DNA of 45,665 nucleotides from CBDUVZ01 sp965370805 (GCA_965370805.1 CBDUVZ010000010.1:1-45665); one strand, 5' to 3'. Numbered from the stretch's first letter, positions 14,273 to 23,213 are shown. Made by a program: numbers and translations. Notes: generated by a model from the letters alone, not told the origin.

Positions 14273-15703
14273 ATGAGGAAGTTATCAACGCCCGGCCTGT
14301 TGCTGGCAGTACTCCTCATCCTCGCCCTCGCCGCGCCGCTCATGGCGCAGGTCACCTTCCAACGCACCTACGGCGGGGCGAACCGAGACTACGGCTACTC
14401 GGTAGCGCAGACCGCAGACGGCGGGTACGTCATCGCCGGCTGCACTCAGTCATTCGGCGCCGGCAGCAGTGACGTCTACCTGGTCAAAGCCGACGCATCC
14501 GGCGACGCCGTATGGACCCGAACCTATGGCGGAGACTGGGACGACTGCGGCTATTCGGTGGCGCAGACCGCAGACGGCGGGTACGTTATCGCCGGCTGGA
14601 CCTGGTCCTTCGGCGCCGGCAGCTACGACGCCTGGGTCATCAAGACCGACGCATCCGGCGACACCATCTGGACCCGGACCTTCGGCGACACGGGCGGCGA
14701 CTACGGCACCTCGGCGGCGCAGACCGCGGATGGCGGGTACATCATCACCGGCTGCACCTGGTCCTCCGGCACCGGCTACGCCGACGTCTGGCTCATCAAG
14801 ACCGACGCAACCGGCGATACCATCTGGACCCGGACCTACGGCGGCGACCCCACCGACTGCGGCTGCTCGGTGGCGCAGACCGCAGACGGCGGCTACGTCA
14901 TCGCCGGCGAGACTTACTCTTTCGGCGCCGGCTACTCCGACCTCTGGCTCATCAAGACCGACGCATCAGGTGACACCATCTGGACCCGGACCTTCGGCGG
15001 AACGAGCTACGACGGCGGCTACTCGGTCCTGCAGACCGCAGACGGCGACTATGTCATCGCCGGCTGGACTAGGTCCTTCGGTGCCGGCGACTACGACGTC
15101 TGGTTCATCAAGACCGACGCGGCCGGCAACACCACGTGGACCCGGACATTCGGCGGCACGGAATACGACTACGGCCGCTCGGTAGTGCAGACCACCGATG
15201 GCGGGTACGTCATTACCGGCTACACCGCGTCCTTCGGCGTCGGCGAGTATGATGTCTACCTCATCAAGACCGACTCCTGCGGCGATACCCTGTGGACCCG
15301 GACCTTTGGAGGCGAGGGCTACGACAAAGGCTACTCGGTGGCGCAGACCGCGGATGGCGGGTACGTCATCGCCGGCTACACTTGGTCCTACGGCGCCGGC
15401 CGGTCCGACGTCTACCTCATCAAGACCGACTCGGCCGGGAGAGTCGCAATCGCGGAATCGCAGCCGCCCGTTGCCTTTGAGCCTGTCGGGGCCACCATCG
15501 CCCGCCATGTGCTGCGGATGCCGGAGTCTGCGATTCGACATTCGTCATTCGCACTTCTGAATTCCGCTGGTCGCAAGGTCATGGACCTGCTCCCGGGCGA
15601 GAACGACGTCCGGCACCTCTCCCCCGGCATCTATTTCGTGCGCCCTGCGTCGAGCGTTGAGCGTCAGGCGTCAAGCGTCCGCAAAGTCATCCTGACGCAC
15701 TGA
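14273..15703 (+). CDS. Secreted seven-repeat beta-propeller-like protein with sorting-type tail
   Basis: A 476-residue exported protein. Residues 1-24 are a signal peptide (basic MRK, hydrophobic core, cut after APLMAQ). Then come seven near-identical repeats of about 52 residues with the core YSVAQTADGGYVIAG, followed by a variable turn, IKTDASGDTIWTRTFGG and a new Asp-rich turn, as in SBBP-like propellers. The C-terminus (LLNSAGRKVMDLLPG then LSPGIYFVRP and a basic end) resembles FlgD/T9SS type A tails. Part of this tail (about residues 416-433 and 463-471) reads through short-word repeat DNA. Ligand unknown; probably surface-exposed or released. The start is set by the promoter and signal peptide. 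Confidence 0.8.
   Translation: MRKLSTPGLLLAVLLILALAAPLMAQVTFQRTYGGANRDYGYSVAQTADGGYVIAGCTQSFGAGSSDVYLVKADASGDAVWTRTYGGDWDDCGYSVAQTADGGYVIAGWTWSFGAGSYDAWVIKTDASGDTIWTRTFGDTGGDYGTSAAQTADGGYIITGCTWSSGTGYADVWLIKTDATGDTIWTRTYGGDPTDCGCSVAQTADGGYVIAGETYSFGAGYSDLWLIKTDASGDTIWTRTFGGTSYDGGYSVLQTADGDYVIAGWTRSFGAGDYDVWFIKTDAAGNTTWTRTFGGTEYDYGRSVVQTTDGGYVITGYTASFGVGEYDVYLIKTDSCGDTLWTRTFGGEGYDKGYSVAQTADGGYVIAGYTWSYGAGRSDVYLIKTDSAGRVAIAESQPPVAFEPVGATIARHVLRMPESAIRHSSFALLNSAGRKVMDLLPGENDVRHLSPGIYFVRPASSVERQASSVRKVILTH
14380..15440 (+). repeat. Seven-copy tandem repeat of ~156 bp within CDS
   Basis: Seven tandem units of about 52 codons with strong nucleotide conservation (GCGCAGACCGCAGACGGCGG recurs with few changes). 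Such DNA identity suggests recent duplication or gene conversion, and the copy number could vary between strains. Confidence 0.75.
15521..15682 (+). repeat. Short-word repeats inside the 3' end of the secreted-protein gene
   Basis: Within the coding sequence, 15521-15566 has ATTCG-type words (GATTCGACATTCGTCATTCG) and 15648-15682 has GCGTC words (GCGTCGAGCGTTGAGCGTCA). They match the intergenic word repeats elsewhere and encode low-complexity residues (IRHSSFALLNS, SSVERQASSVR). Confidence 0.6.
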
Positions 15704-16044
15704 CGGCAGAGGACGGAAGGGGTCCAGAGGTCAAGGGATTGTGGATTCCAGATTGGTGATTGCAGACCATCAGGGAATGCCGAATGCCGAGTGTCGGATG
15801 CCAAATGGAACAAGGAAGATTGCCGCGTCACTCCGTTCCTCGCAATGACAACCTCTCTCTTGGTGGTTGCTCTCTTCGTGCTCTTGGTGCCTTGGTGTTT
15901 ATCCTCCCGTTCCGGTTCTCTACCTCGGCGCACTTGGCGGCCACTACAATTCCGAATGTCGAATTCCGAATGCCGAATGCGGACTTCCGCCCTCATCCGT
16001 GTCCGTCTGTGGTATCCTCCGACCCGCTCCCGCTGTCCGCTGAC
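15704..16044 (+). repeat. Gene-free repeat cluster
   Basis: This 341-base gap holds no credible gene. Repeat words are packed end to end: AATGCCGA words (15774-15803), a GCCGCGTCACTCCGTTCCTC unit (15821-15840) running to about 15852, TTGGTG/CTCTTGGTGCC words (15857-15909), and ATTCCGAATG words (15947-15986). The same kinds recur at 18.5, 26.0, 44.4 and 45.2-45.6 kb. It separates the convergent secreted-protein and receptor genes. Confidence 0.7.
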
Positions 16045-18468
16045 CTACATCTGCGGCCCGCCGCCCTGCATCTCATCTCCCTGGCGCATCTTCGGATCGA
16101 GTTGGAAGCTGTTGAAGTTGTAACTGAGCGCGAGCGTGATAACCCGCGACTCGCCGATGTAGGCCTGGTGGCTGTAGAACCCGTCGCCTTCGTAGGTCGA
16201 TTCCCACCGTCCGGTGCCGAGCACGTCCCTGACCCGCAGCGTTACCGACAGGGTCCGGTTGAGCAGGTCCTGGTTCACCGCGATATTCGTCATGAAGTAT
16301 GCGCCGCTTCCGCCCTGGGATGAGATCGAAGGGCTGGAGTAGTGCCCGGTAAGCTGGAGCCGGGTCCCGGTCGGGAGTTTGAAGTCGGTGTTGACCCGCC
16401 CGTTCCAGTCGAAGCTCCGGCGCGAGTAATCCCGGCCGTAGAGCTCGCCTTCGAACCGGTGGTCGTACACGTCCCCGGACAGGTTGATGCCCCACCATTT
16501 GAACGGGTTGAGGTTGAGCATCAGTTCGACCCCGAGGTTCCGCTCGGTGCCGATGTTCTTGACCGTGTGCAGGATGACGGTCGAATCTTCCGGGTAGAGC
16601 TGCTTCACCCACTGGAAGAAGTCGCTGGTGACGCGGTAGTAGGTTTCGGCCGAGAGCATACCGGCGCCGAACGGCAACTGGTACCCGGCTTCCCATGAGT
16701 TGATGTACTCCGGCCTGAGTTCGGGATTGCCTTTGCGCACGTTGTAAGCATCCTGCCAGGTGTAGAACGGCCTGAGCAGCCAGGGGTGGGGGCGTTCGAT
16801 CCGGCGGGTGTAACTGGCCATCAGTTGCCCCGCGGGCAGGCCGTACGAGAGGTGAACGGTCGGGAAGCAGTCCCAGTGGTCGAATGGGTAGCGCTGCCCC
16901 TCCCCGACCATTTCGACGTAGCGGGTTCCGTACTCACCGCGCAGCCCGCCCTGGACCCCGAGCTGGTTCCGGTTCCAGGAGTACAACGCGTAGAGCGAGT
17001 GGATGCCGCGCTCGCCGTGAGTACTGTGACTGGATGCGGAGTCCGGCTCGTAGCCGCCGCTGGCCGTGTCGTACAGGAACACGCGGTTGTCGCCGTCGGT
17101 GTAGTCGAACCTGTTCTGGAACCCGGCTTCGAGCTTGTCTTTCTCCCGCAGCGGCAGGGTGTAGTCGGCCTTGAGCCGGAGCCGCCGGGACGGTTCTCTT
17201 TCTTCGGAGCGCCGGCCGCTGACAATCACACCGGCCGAATCGGAAAGCTCGTCGCTCGTCAAGTCGTCGGGGCTCCAGCCGCCGGTGGTAACTCGGGCCA
17301 GGATTTGATGTCCGTCGGCGTCGAAGTCGTGCTGCAAATCCCCGGCCAGGTGGTAGTAGTTGCCGTCGCGCTCCCAGGCGCCGTCACTGTAGTAGCGCCG
17401 GCTGCTGTCGCCGGGCACGAACCGCTCGTCGAACTCCGTGTCGAACTCATTCTGCAGTGAGACGATGCCGTACCGACCCGAAAGGCTGATCTTGTCGTTC
17501 TCGGAGAGCTGCAGTTCGACGCCGCCCCGGCATCCGTAGAAAAGCGGGGCCCATACGTAGCTGCCGGTCGAAGTGACGTGCGTCGTCTCGCTGCCGCTGA
17601 AAGTCCGATTCTCGCCCTCCCGCGTGCTGTTGAACCTACGCCGGTTGTAGTCCAGACCGACGTGGGTATTGACTATCCCGTGCCGGTAGCCGAGCAGCAC
17701 GTCGCCGCCGTACCGGTTGCGGAGCCCGGCGTTGAGATTGGCCAGTCCGCTGATGCCCGGCGCCTTCTGTTTCTTCAGGACGACGTTGATGATGCCGGTG
17801 ACGCCGTCCGGGTCGTACTTGGCCGAAGGGTTGGTGATGATTTCGATAGTCTCAATCGTGCCGGCCGGAATCTGCTTCAGCGCTTCGCTCGGCTCGAGCA
17901 TCGTCGGCTTGCCGTCAATCAGCACAGTGAAGTTCTGACTGCCGCGCAGGCTGACGTTGCCTTCGATATCGACCGTGACCGACGGCGCGTTCTCGAGCGC
18001 GTCAACCGCGGTGCCGGACTGGGCGGTCAGCAGCTTGCTCACATCGATTATCTTCTTGTCGATCTCGTAGGTCAGCGTCGGCTTCTCGCCGACCGTTTCG
18101 ACGCCTTCGACCGGCACGACCGTCTGGCGCAGTTCGGTCCGGCCCAGGTCGAACCGGGCTCCGGACGCGAGTTCAATCTCCTCCACGGTCCGGGTCCGGT
18201 ACCCGATGAACGAAACCCTGAGGTAGAAACGGCCGGCAGGAACCCCGGTCAGTTCGTACGCGCCCTCCTCGTCAGTGACCGTCCCGGTCACCTGCGCGCT
18301 GTCCGCCTGGCGGTAAAGAACGATATTCGCGTACTCAATCGGCACCTGGAGTTCGGAATCGAACACGAGCCCGGTGAGGACCCCGCCGGCCCCGCGACCG
18401 GGCTGTGAGGAAGCGCTGCCGGCAATGGCCAGCGCAATCACGAAGATGGCTGCAATTCGCCTGTTCAT
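16045..18468 (-). CDS. TonB-dependent receptor-type outer-membrane beta-barrel protein
   Basis: An 807-residue outer-membrane protein. A signal peptide (about 1-22, MNRRIAAIFVIALAIAGSAS) is followed by a carboxypeptidase-regulatory-like domain (about 30-115: GLVFDSELQVPIEYANIVLY, GAYELTGVPAGRFYLRVSFI). Next is a plug-like domain (about 120-235: VSLRGSQNFTVLIDG, SAKYDPDGVTGIINVVLKK). A long barrel rich in aromatic and alternating strands completes it. It matches the OMP_b-brl_3 group of TonB-dependent receptors common in Bacteroidetes-like phyla. Substrate unknown and no partner gene adjoins it. The start at 18468 is set by the signal peptide and a -10 box 9 bases upstream. Confidence 0.88.
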   Translation of the reverse strand: MNRRIAAIFVIALAIAGSASSQPGRGAGGVLTGLVFDSELQVPIEYANIVLYRQADSAQVTGTVTDEEGAYELTGVPAGRFYLRVSFIGYRTRTVEEIELASGARFDLGRTELRQTVVPVEGVETVGEKPTLTYEIDKKIIDVSKLLTAQSGTAVDALENAPSVTVDIEGNVSLRGSQNFTVLIDGKPTMLEPSEALKQIPAGTIETIEIITNPSAKYDPDGVTGIINVVLKKQKAPGISGLANLNAGLRNRYGGDVLLGYRHGIVNTHVGLDYNRRRFNSTREGENRTFSGSETTHVTSTGSYVWAPLFYGCRGGVELQLSENDKISLSGRYGIVSLQNEFDTEFDERFVPGDSSRRYYSDGAWERDGNYYHLAGDLQHDFDADGHQILARVTTGGWSPDDLTSDELSDSAGVIVSGRRSEEREPSRRLRLKADYTLPLREKDKLEAGFQNRFDYTDGDNRVFLYDTASGGYEPDSASSHSTHGERGIHSLYALYSWNRNQLGVQGGLRGEYGTRYVEMVGEGQRYPFDHWDCFPTVHLSYGLPAGQLMASYTRRIERPHPWLLRPFYTWQDAYNVRKGNPELRPEYINSWEAGYQLPFGAGMLSAETYYRVTSDFFQWVKQLYPEDSTVILHTVKNIGTERNLGVELMLNLNPFKWWGINLSGDVYDHRFEGELYGRDYSRRSFDWNGRVNTDFKLPTGTRLQLTGHYSSPSISSQGGSGAYFMTNIAVNQDLLNRTLSVTLRVRDVLGTGRWESTYEGDGFYSHQAYIGESRVITLALSYNFNSFQLDPKMRQGDEMQGGGPQM

Positions 18469-18477
18469 AACACTGTC

Positions 18478-18505
18478 AGCATACCCGGCAGGAACCACCG
18501 GTCAA
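18478..18505 (-). promoter_or_regulatory. Leaderless-type promoter of the TonB-dependent receptor
   Basis: Minus strand TTGACC (18505-18500), 16-base spacer, TATGCT (18483-18478), 9 bases to the ATG at 18468; no Shine-Dalgarno. Confidence 0.5.
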
Positions 18506-18535
18506 TCCGAAACCCGACGCTCCAGGCCGCTATCC

Positions 18536-18666
18536 AAATTGCGAATTGCGAATTGCGAATGCCGAATTGGGAAATCAGAAATCGCCCTTCGGCATTTCCC
18601 CGGCGCCCTTGGTATCTGGATTCCTCATTCGCCATTCGCCATTCGGCATTCGGCATTCGGCATTCC
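18536..18666. repeat. Inverted pair of heptamer-like word repeats
   Basis: 18536-18579 repeats GAATTGC/GAATGCC words; 18621-18666 repeats the complementary CATTCGC/CATTCGG words seven or so times. The arms are roughly complementary and could form a hairpin. It lies between the divergent receptor and trpS promoters. Confidence 0.75.
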
Positions 18667-18679
18667 CCTGGCGGCCTGC

Positions 18680-18707
18680 TTGACCCAGAGCACCCGACCG
18701 ATATAAT
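18680..18707 (+). promoter_or_regulatory. Leaderless-type promoter of trpS
   Basis: TTGACC (18680-18685), 16-base spacer, consensus TATAAT (18702-18707), then 8 bases to the ATG at 18716. No Shine-Dalgarno fits. Confidence 0.65.
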
Positions 18708-18715
18708 CCCGGCTG

Positions 18716-19738
18716 ATGATAAAGAAGCGGATACTGACCGGCGACCGGCCGACCGGCCCCCTGCACCTCGGCCACTACGCCGGCTCGGTCGTCAACCGGG
18801 CGAAACTGCAGGACGAGTACGAGACGTTCATCATCGTCGCCGACGTCCAGGCCCTGACCACCAACTTCGACCGGCCTGAGAAGCTGCGCGAAGACGTGCT
18901 GAACGTGACGATGGACAACCTGGCCTGCGGCGTCGACCCGGACAAGTCCACGCTCTTCGTCCAGTCGATGGTGCCCCAGATTGCGGAGTTGAGCGTCTTC
19001 TACGGCATGCTGGTGACGGTAAACCAGTTGCTCCACAACCCGACAATCAAGACCGAAGCCGCCCAGCATCATTTCGAGGAGAAAATGCCGTACGGATTCC
19101 TCGGCTACCCGGTCAGCCAGGCCGCGGACATCACGTTCTGCCGCGCCCACCTGGTCCCGGTCGGCGAGGACCAGCTCCCCCACATCGAAGTGACCCGCAA
19201 GATTGTCCGCAAGTTCAATGCGATGTACGCCCCGGTGCTGGTCGAGCCCGAAGCGATGGTCAGCCGCATCTCCCGCCTTCCCGGGCTTGACGGTAATACC
19301 AAGATGTCCAAGAGCCTCGGCAATGCAATCTATCTCTGCGACCCGCCGGACGTGGTCAAGAAGAAAGTCAGCCAGGCGGTCACCGACCCGGCCCGGATTC
19401 ACCCGACCGACAAGGGCCATCCCCAGGTGTGCGCCGTGTTCGCCTATCACCAGGCGTTCAATCCGGACGGCACGCCGGATATCGAGGAGCAGTGCCGCGC
19501 CGGGACTATCGGCTGCGTTCCCTGCAAGAAGATGCTGCTCGGAATCCTCAACCGCTTCCTCGAGCCGATTCGCGAGAAGCGGGCCGGGTACGAGAAGGAC
19601 CCGGATACCGTCTGGGATATCCTCGGCAAGGGAACCGAACGGGCGAGAATCGAAGGCGAGAAGACAATGGAACTGGTCCGCGAGGCGATCAAGATTGACT
19701 ACTTCCCCGGTCCGCGAGCCGGCGGCGGGCCGTCTTGA
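18716..19738 (+). CDS. trpS: Tryptophanyl-tRNA synthetase
   Basis: Charges tRNA-Trp; class Ic synthetase of the bacterial type. The 340 residues contain TGDRPTGPLHLGHYAGS (HIGH motif HLGH at 17-20), SQAADITFCRAHLVPVGEDQ (tryptophan/ATP pocket) and the KMSKS motif (196-200). The C-terminal part has a cysteine cluster, CRAGTIGCVPCKKM, seen in some bacterial TrpRS. Length is as expected. It begins the plus-strand unit continuing into ispD, dxr, rseP and the radical-SAM-like gene; about 40 bases separate it from ispD. Confidence 0.95.
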   Translation: MIKKRILTGDRPTGPLHLGHYAGSVVNRAKLQDEYETFIIVADVQALTTNFDRPEKLREDVLNVTMDNLACGVDPDKSTLFVQSMVPQIAELSVFYGMLVTVNQLLHNPTIKTEAAQHHFEEKMPYGFLGYPVSQAADITFCRAHLVPVGEDQLPHIEVTRKIVRKFNAMYAPVLVEPEAMVSRISRLPGLDGNTKMSKSLGNAIYLCDPPDVVKKKVSQAVTDPARIHPTDKGHPQVCAVFAYHQAFNPDGTPDIEEQCRAGTIGCVPCKKMLLGILNRFLEPIREKRAGYEKDPDTVWDILGKGTERARIEGEKTMELVREAIKIDYFPGPRAGGGPS

Positions 19739-19778
19739 CACCGACAACCGGGGAGCGAAGCCCTTCGGGCAGGCTGGC

Positions 19779-20456
19779 TTGAAGCAGACGAAACCGTCGA
19801 ACTACGGCCTGATTGTGGCCGCGGGCAGCGGTCGCCGTTTCGGCGGGCTGAAGCAGTTCGCCTTGCTCAAAGGAGAACCGCTGGTGGCGTATTCACTCCG
19901 GGCATTCGAGAACTGCTCCGCTGTTCGCGGTATCGTTGTCGTGACCAACCGGGCGGAAGTCGAACGCACGAAGGAACTGGTCCACCGGCGGCGATTCCGC
20001 AAAGTGCTGGCAGTAGTGGCCGGCGGGCGGCGGCGCGGCGATTCGGTCAGGCGCGGCCTGGCGGCGCTGCCGGAGCGGGGCTACGTCGCGGTTCACGACG
20101 GGGCCCGTCCGCTGGTCTCCCCGAGCGTGATTACCAGGGGCTTCCGGCTCTGCCGGACCACCGGCCCGGTCGCCTGCGGCCACCGGGTCACCGACACGGT
20201 CAAGCGGGTTTTCAGCGGCCGCATCATCGAGACCGTGGACCGGTCCAGTCTCTACTGCGTCCAGACGCCCCAGTTCTTCTCGCTCCCGCTCCTGCGCCGG
20301 GCGCACGCCGCTGCCGTGACTGCGGGCACCGCGGCAACCGACGACTGCGCGCTGGTCGAACTGCTGGGCATCAGACCGCGCGTCTTCCCCGGGCCCGCGA
20401 CCAACATCAAAGTCACGACACCGGAAGACCTCAAGTTGGCCGGGAGGCTCCTGTGA
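19779..20456 (+). CDS. ispD: 2-C-methyl-D-erythritol 4-phosphate cytidylyltransferase
   Basis: Third step of the MEP isoprenoid pathway, making CDP-methylerythritol. The 225-residue protein starts at a TTG that gives the family N-terminus YGLIVAAGSGRRFGGLKQF (CTP-binding loop). Other landmarks are VAVHDGARPLVSPSVI, TDTVKRV, and VQTPQFF before a conserved ATDDCALVE and the C-terminal NIKVTTPEDLKLA. The frame is open far upstream through trpS, so the TTG is inferred from homology and from the trpS stop at 19738. Its GTGA end overlaps dxr, the other MEP gene here. Confidence 0.92.
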   Translation: MKQTKPSNYGLIVAAGSGRRFGGLKQFALLKGEPLVAYSLRAFENCSAVRGIVVVTNRAEVERTKELVHRRRFRKVLAVVAGGRRRGDSVRRGLAALPERGYVAVHDGARPLVSPSVITRGFRLCRTTGPVACGHRVTDTVKRVFSGRIIETVDRSSLYCVQTPQFFSLPLLRRAHAAAVTAGTAATDDCALVELLGIRPRVFPGPATNIKVTTPEDLKLAGRLL

Positions 20457-21649
20457 GAAAGAAGCGAGTCGCCGTCCTCGGGTCGACCGGTTCAATCGGC
20501 CGGGCCACGCTCGACGTCATCCGGCACCTGCCCGACCGGTTCGAAGTCTACGCGCTTGCGGCACGCAGTTCCACCCGCACGCTCTACGCGCAGGCCCGCC
20601 GCTTCGGACCCGAAGTCACCGTGCTCACCGACCTCAAAGCATGCCGGCGCGCGCGCACGGCCCTCGGCCCGGACAGCCGGGTTGAATGGGGCCTCGACCC
20701 GCTGATTAACATCGCCTGCTCCCCCCGGGTCGATATCGTCGTGATGGCGATGTCCGGTACTATCGGGCTCCTGCCGGTCCTCGCCGCCCTGGAGCGGGGC
20801 AAGCGGGTTGCTATCGCGACCAAGGAGATCCTCGTCGGTTTCGGGGAGCACGTCGTGAAGGCCGCGGCCCGGCACCACGGCGAACTCCTGCCGATCGACT
20901 CCGAGCTTGCCGCGGTCCACCAGTGCCTGGGCGGACGCCCGGCGAGTGATATCAGGCGCATCACCCTCACCGCTTCCGGCGGCCCGTTCCGCCGTTCCGG
21001 CCCGCCGCAGCGCGCGACCGTTGAACAGGTCCTGCGCCACCCGACCTGGAACATGGGCAGGAAGATAACCGTCGACTCGGCGACCCTGATGAACAAGGGG
21101 CTCGAAGTCATCGAAACGTCGCGCCTCTTCGGGGTCAAGGCCGACCGGATTGGCGCAGTGGTTCATCCGCAATCCATCGTCCACTCGCTTGTCGAGTTCA
21201 ACGACGGTTCCCTGATGGCCCAGCTCTCCCTGCCCGACATGCGCCTGCCCATCCAGTACTGTCTCTGCTATCCGGACCGGGTGCCGTCGCTCGCCCGACC
21301 GCTCGACCTTGAAGGAATCGCCCGGCTGGACTTCCATCCGCTCGACCGCAAACGCTTCCCGTGCTTCGGGCTGGCGCTGCTGGCGCTGGAAAGGGGAATG
21401 GGCGCGCCCTGCGTGCTCAATGCCGCCAACCAGATTGCGGTCGAAGCGTTCCTGTCCGGCCGGATTGTGTTCGGCGACATACCGGGTATAATTAGCAGGA
21501 CTTTGAACGAGTACTCGAAACCGGGGCCGAAGCGCCGACGCATGCCGGCCGTCAGAACGCTGATACGTCTTGAAGCGCAGGCAACCGACTTCGCGGCCGG
21601 GCTCGTCAACACCATGACCGGCCGAGGAAAGAAAGCTCACCGCAAATGA
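20453..21649 (+). CDS. dxr: 1-deoxy-D-xylulose 5-phosphate reductoisomerase
   Basis: Converts DXP to 2-C-methylerythritol 4-phosphate with NADPH; the enzyme immediately before IspD in the MEP pathway. The 398-residue protein has GSTGSIGRATLDVI (NADPH site), LLPIDSELAAVHQCL (metal-binding acidic residues), TASGGPFRR, HPTWNMGRKITVDSATLMNK and the substrate-contact segment VVHPQSIVHSLVEF. The usual ANKE near the metal site is ATKE. It starts with GTG overlapping the ispD stop. rseP follows 19 bases later, the common dxr-rseP order in bacteria. Confidence 0.95.
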   Translation: MRKKRVAVLGSTGSIGRATLDVIRHLPDRFEVYALAARSSTRTLYAQARRFGPEVTVLTDLKACRRARTALGPDSRVEWGLDPLINIACSPRVDIVVMAMSGTIGLLPVLAALERGKRVAIATKEILVGFGEHVVKAAARHHGELLPIDSELAAVHQCLGGRPASDIRRITLTASGGPFRRSGPPQRATVEQVLRHPTWNMGRKITVDSATLMNKGLEVIETSRLFGVKADRIGAVVHPQSIVHSLVEFNDGSLMAQLSLPDMRLPIQYCLCYPDRVPSLARPLDLEGIARLDFHPLDRKRFPCFGLALLALERGMGAPCVLNAANQIAVEAFLSGRIVFGDIPGIISRTLNEYSKPGPKRRRMPAVRTLIRLEAQATDFAAGLVNTMTGRGKKAHRK

Positions 21650-21668
21650 AAGGACCAATAGGAAAGCC

Positions 21669-23213
21669 ATGATCTCATCCATCCTGCTCGTCGTGCTCTT
21701 CATCGGTGTGCTCATTACTTTCCACGAGTTCGGGCACCTCATCGTCGCCAAGCTGACGCACATCCCGGTCGAGACGTTCTCAATCGGCTTCGGTCCGCCG
21801 CTGCTGAAGAAGAAATGGGGCGAGACCGAGTACCGTCTGGCGGTCTTCCCGCTGGGCGGCTACATCAAGATGGTCGGCGAGGAAGACCCGGAAGCCAAGG
21901 GCTTCAACGACCGGTCGTTCAAGGTCCGGGCCGCTGTCATCGCCGCGGGGCCGGTGTCGAACCTGCTGCTCGGCTTCCTGATGATACTCGTCATGTATCT
22001 CGTCTTCGGCGTCAGCTACACCGCGCCCGTTGCCGACCCCAAACCCGACTCCCCGGCCGCGGTCGCCGGTCTGCTCCCCGGAGACCTGGTGGTCGCAGCG
22101 GCCGGCGAGACGATTCCGTCCTTCGAGGTCTTGGAAGGAATCCTCCAGCGCAACGCCGGCAACAGTATCGATATCACAGTAACAAGAGACGGCCAGCGCT
22201 TGAGCTTCAGCTTCGCGGTTCCGGCCGCCTACGGCGGAACCCAGACCATTCCGGTCATCGGCCGCGTTCGACCCGACGGACCCGCCGACCGGATTGGACT
22301 GGAAGCCGGCGACACTATCGTCTCCGTTGCCGGGAACCCGATCAAGACCTGGAGCGAGCTGGCTGCTGCCATCCGAAAGCAGGATGGCGACGAGTTCCAG
22401 ATCCAGTGGCGTCATGGCGAAGAACTCTGCAGCGACTCGGTCGTGGCGGCAGTCAGAACCGACCCGCAGACCGGAAAGGGAACGCGGGAGATCGGCGTCG
22501 AAGCCGACCTGAGCTGGTATCTGGACCCGCTCATTGCCCCGGTGGTCGGCCGGGTTCGCAAGGGCGGCCCCGCCGCGCATGTCGGCCTGCACCCGGGTGA
22601 TACGATCATCGGAGTCGCGGGCAAGTCAATCCACCGCTGGGACGAATTCGTCGAGAACGTCAGCGGCCACGGCGGCGAGCGACTCGCAATCAGTTGGCGC
22701 AGAAACGGCAAGACCATCACCGACTCGGTCGCCGTTGCCGTCGAGACCGACCAGCTCACCGGGGAGAAAATCGGGCAGATCGGGATTACCGTCTCCCTGC
22801 CGCGGAAACAACTCATGCTCCACACGGCCGCGTGGGAGGCCCTGCGCCGGAGTGGCTACGTGGTGGTGCAGACTTTCGTCATTATCTACAAAGTCATAAC
22901 CCGCCAGATTGCCACCAAAGCAATCGGCGGCCCGATCATGGTCGCCAAGGTCGCCTACGAAGGTGCCAACTGGGGCGGGGAGTACTTCGTCGCCCTCTGG
23001 GCCCTGCTCTCGATCAACCTCTTCGTGGTAAACATGCTGCCGGTCCCGGTGCTCGACGGCGGCCGCATACTCCTGTTCGCGTTTGAGGGACTCCGGCGAC
23101 GGAAGCTGACCGAGAAGGAAATGACGTGGGCAATGAACATCGGATGGATAATAATCGGCGCCATGGTCGTCCTGACAGTGTTCAATGATGTACTCCGGCT
23201 GCTGAAGAAGTGA
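21669..23213 (+). CDS. rseP: RseP-type intramembrane zinc metalloprotease with three PDZ domains
   Basis: Site-2 protease that cleaves anti-sigma factors or signal-peptide remnants within the membrane. In the 514 residues the zinc motif HEFGH is at 19-23 in the first helix and the LDG motif (NMLPVPVLDGG, about 455-465) near the third. Between them are three PDZ domains (about 120-190, 200-265, 290-355), each with a GDxIVxVAG-like core: GDLVVAAAGE, GDTIVSVAGN, GDTIIGVAGK. E. coli RseP has two and Bacillus RasP one. A Shine-Dalgarno-like AGGA precedes the ATG. The stop overlaps the next gene's GTG. Confidence 0.93.
   Translation: MISSILLVVLFIGVLITFHEFGHLIVAKLTHIPVETFSIGFGPPLLKKKWGETEYRLAVFPLGGYIKMVGEEDPEAKGFNDRSFKVRAAVIAAGPVSNLLLGFLMILVMYLVFGVSYTAPVADPKPDSPAAVAGLLPGDLVVAAAGETIPSFEVLEGILQRNAGNSIDITVTRDGQRLSFSFAVPAAYGGTQTIPVIGRVRPDGPADRIGLEAGDTIVSVAGNPIKTWSELAAAIRKQDGDEFQIQWRHGEELCSDSVVAAVRTDPQTGKGTREIGVEADLSWYLDPLIAPVVGRVRKGGPAAHVGLHPGDTIIGVAGKSIHRWDEFVENVSGHGGERLAISWRRNGKTITDSVAVAVETDQLTGEKIGQIGITVSLPRKQLMLHTAAWEALRRSGYVVVQTFVIIYKVITRQIATKAIGGPIMVAKVAYEGANWGGEYFVALWALLSINLFVVNMLPVPVLDGGRILLFAFEGLRRRKLTEKEMTWAMNIGWIIIGAMVVLTVFNDVLRLLKK

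Noticed and set aside
14380..15440. Regularly spaced repeats considered as a CRISPR array
   Set aside because: Units are about 156 bp, in frame, and encode propeller repeats; there are no short repeats with unique spacers and no cas genes.
14255..15703. Start of the secreted repeat protein at the ATG at 14255
   Set aside because: That ATG lies between the -35 and -10 boxes, before the -10 at 14261-14266; 14273 gives the normal signal peptide.
18536..18666. Short tandem words considered as CRISPR repeats or an attachment site
   Set aside because: Periods of 7-10 bases with no spacers, and no integrase or element boundary nearby.
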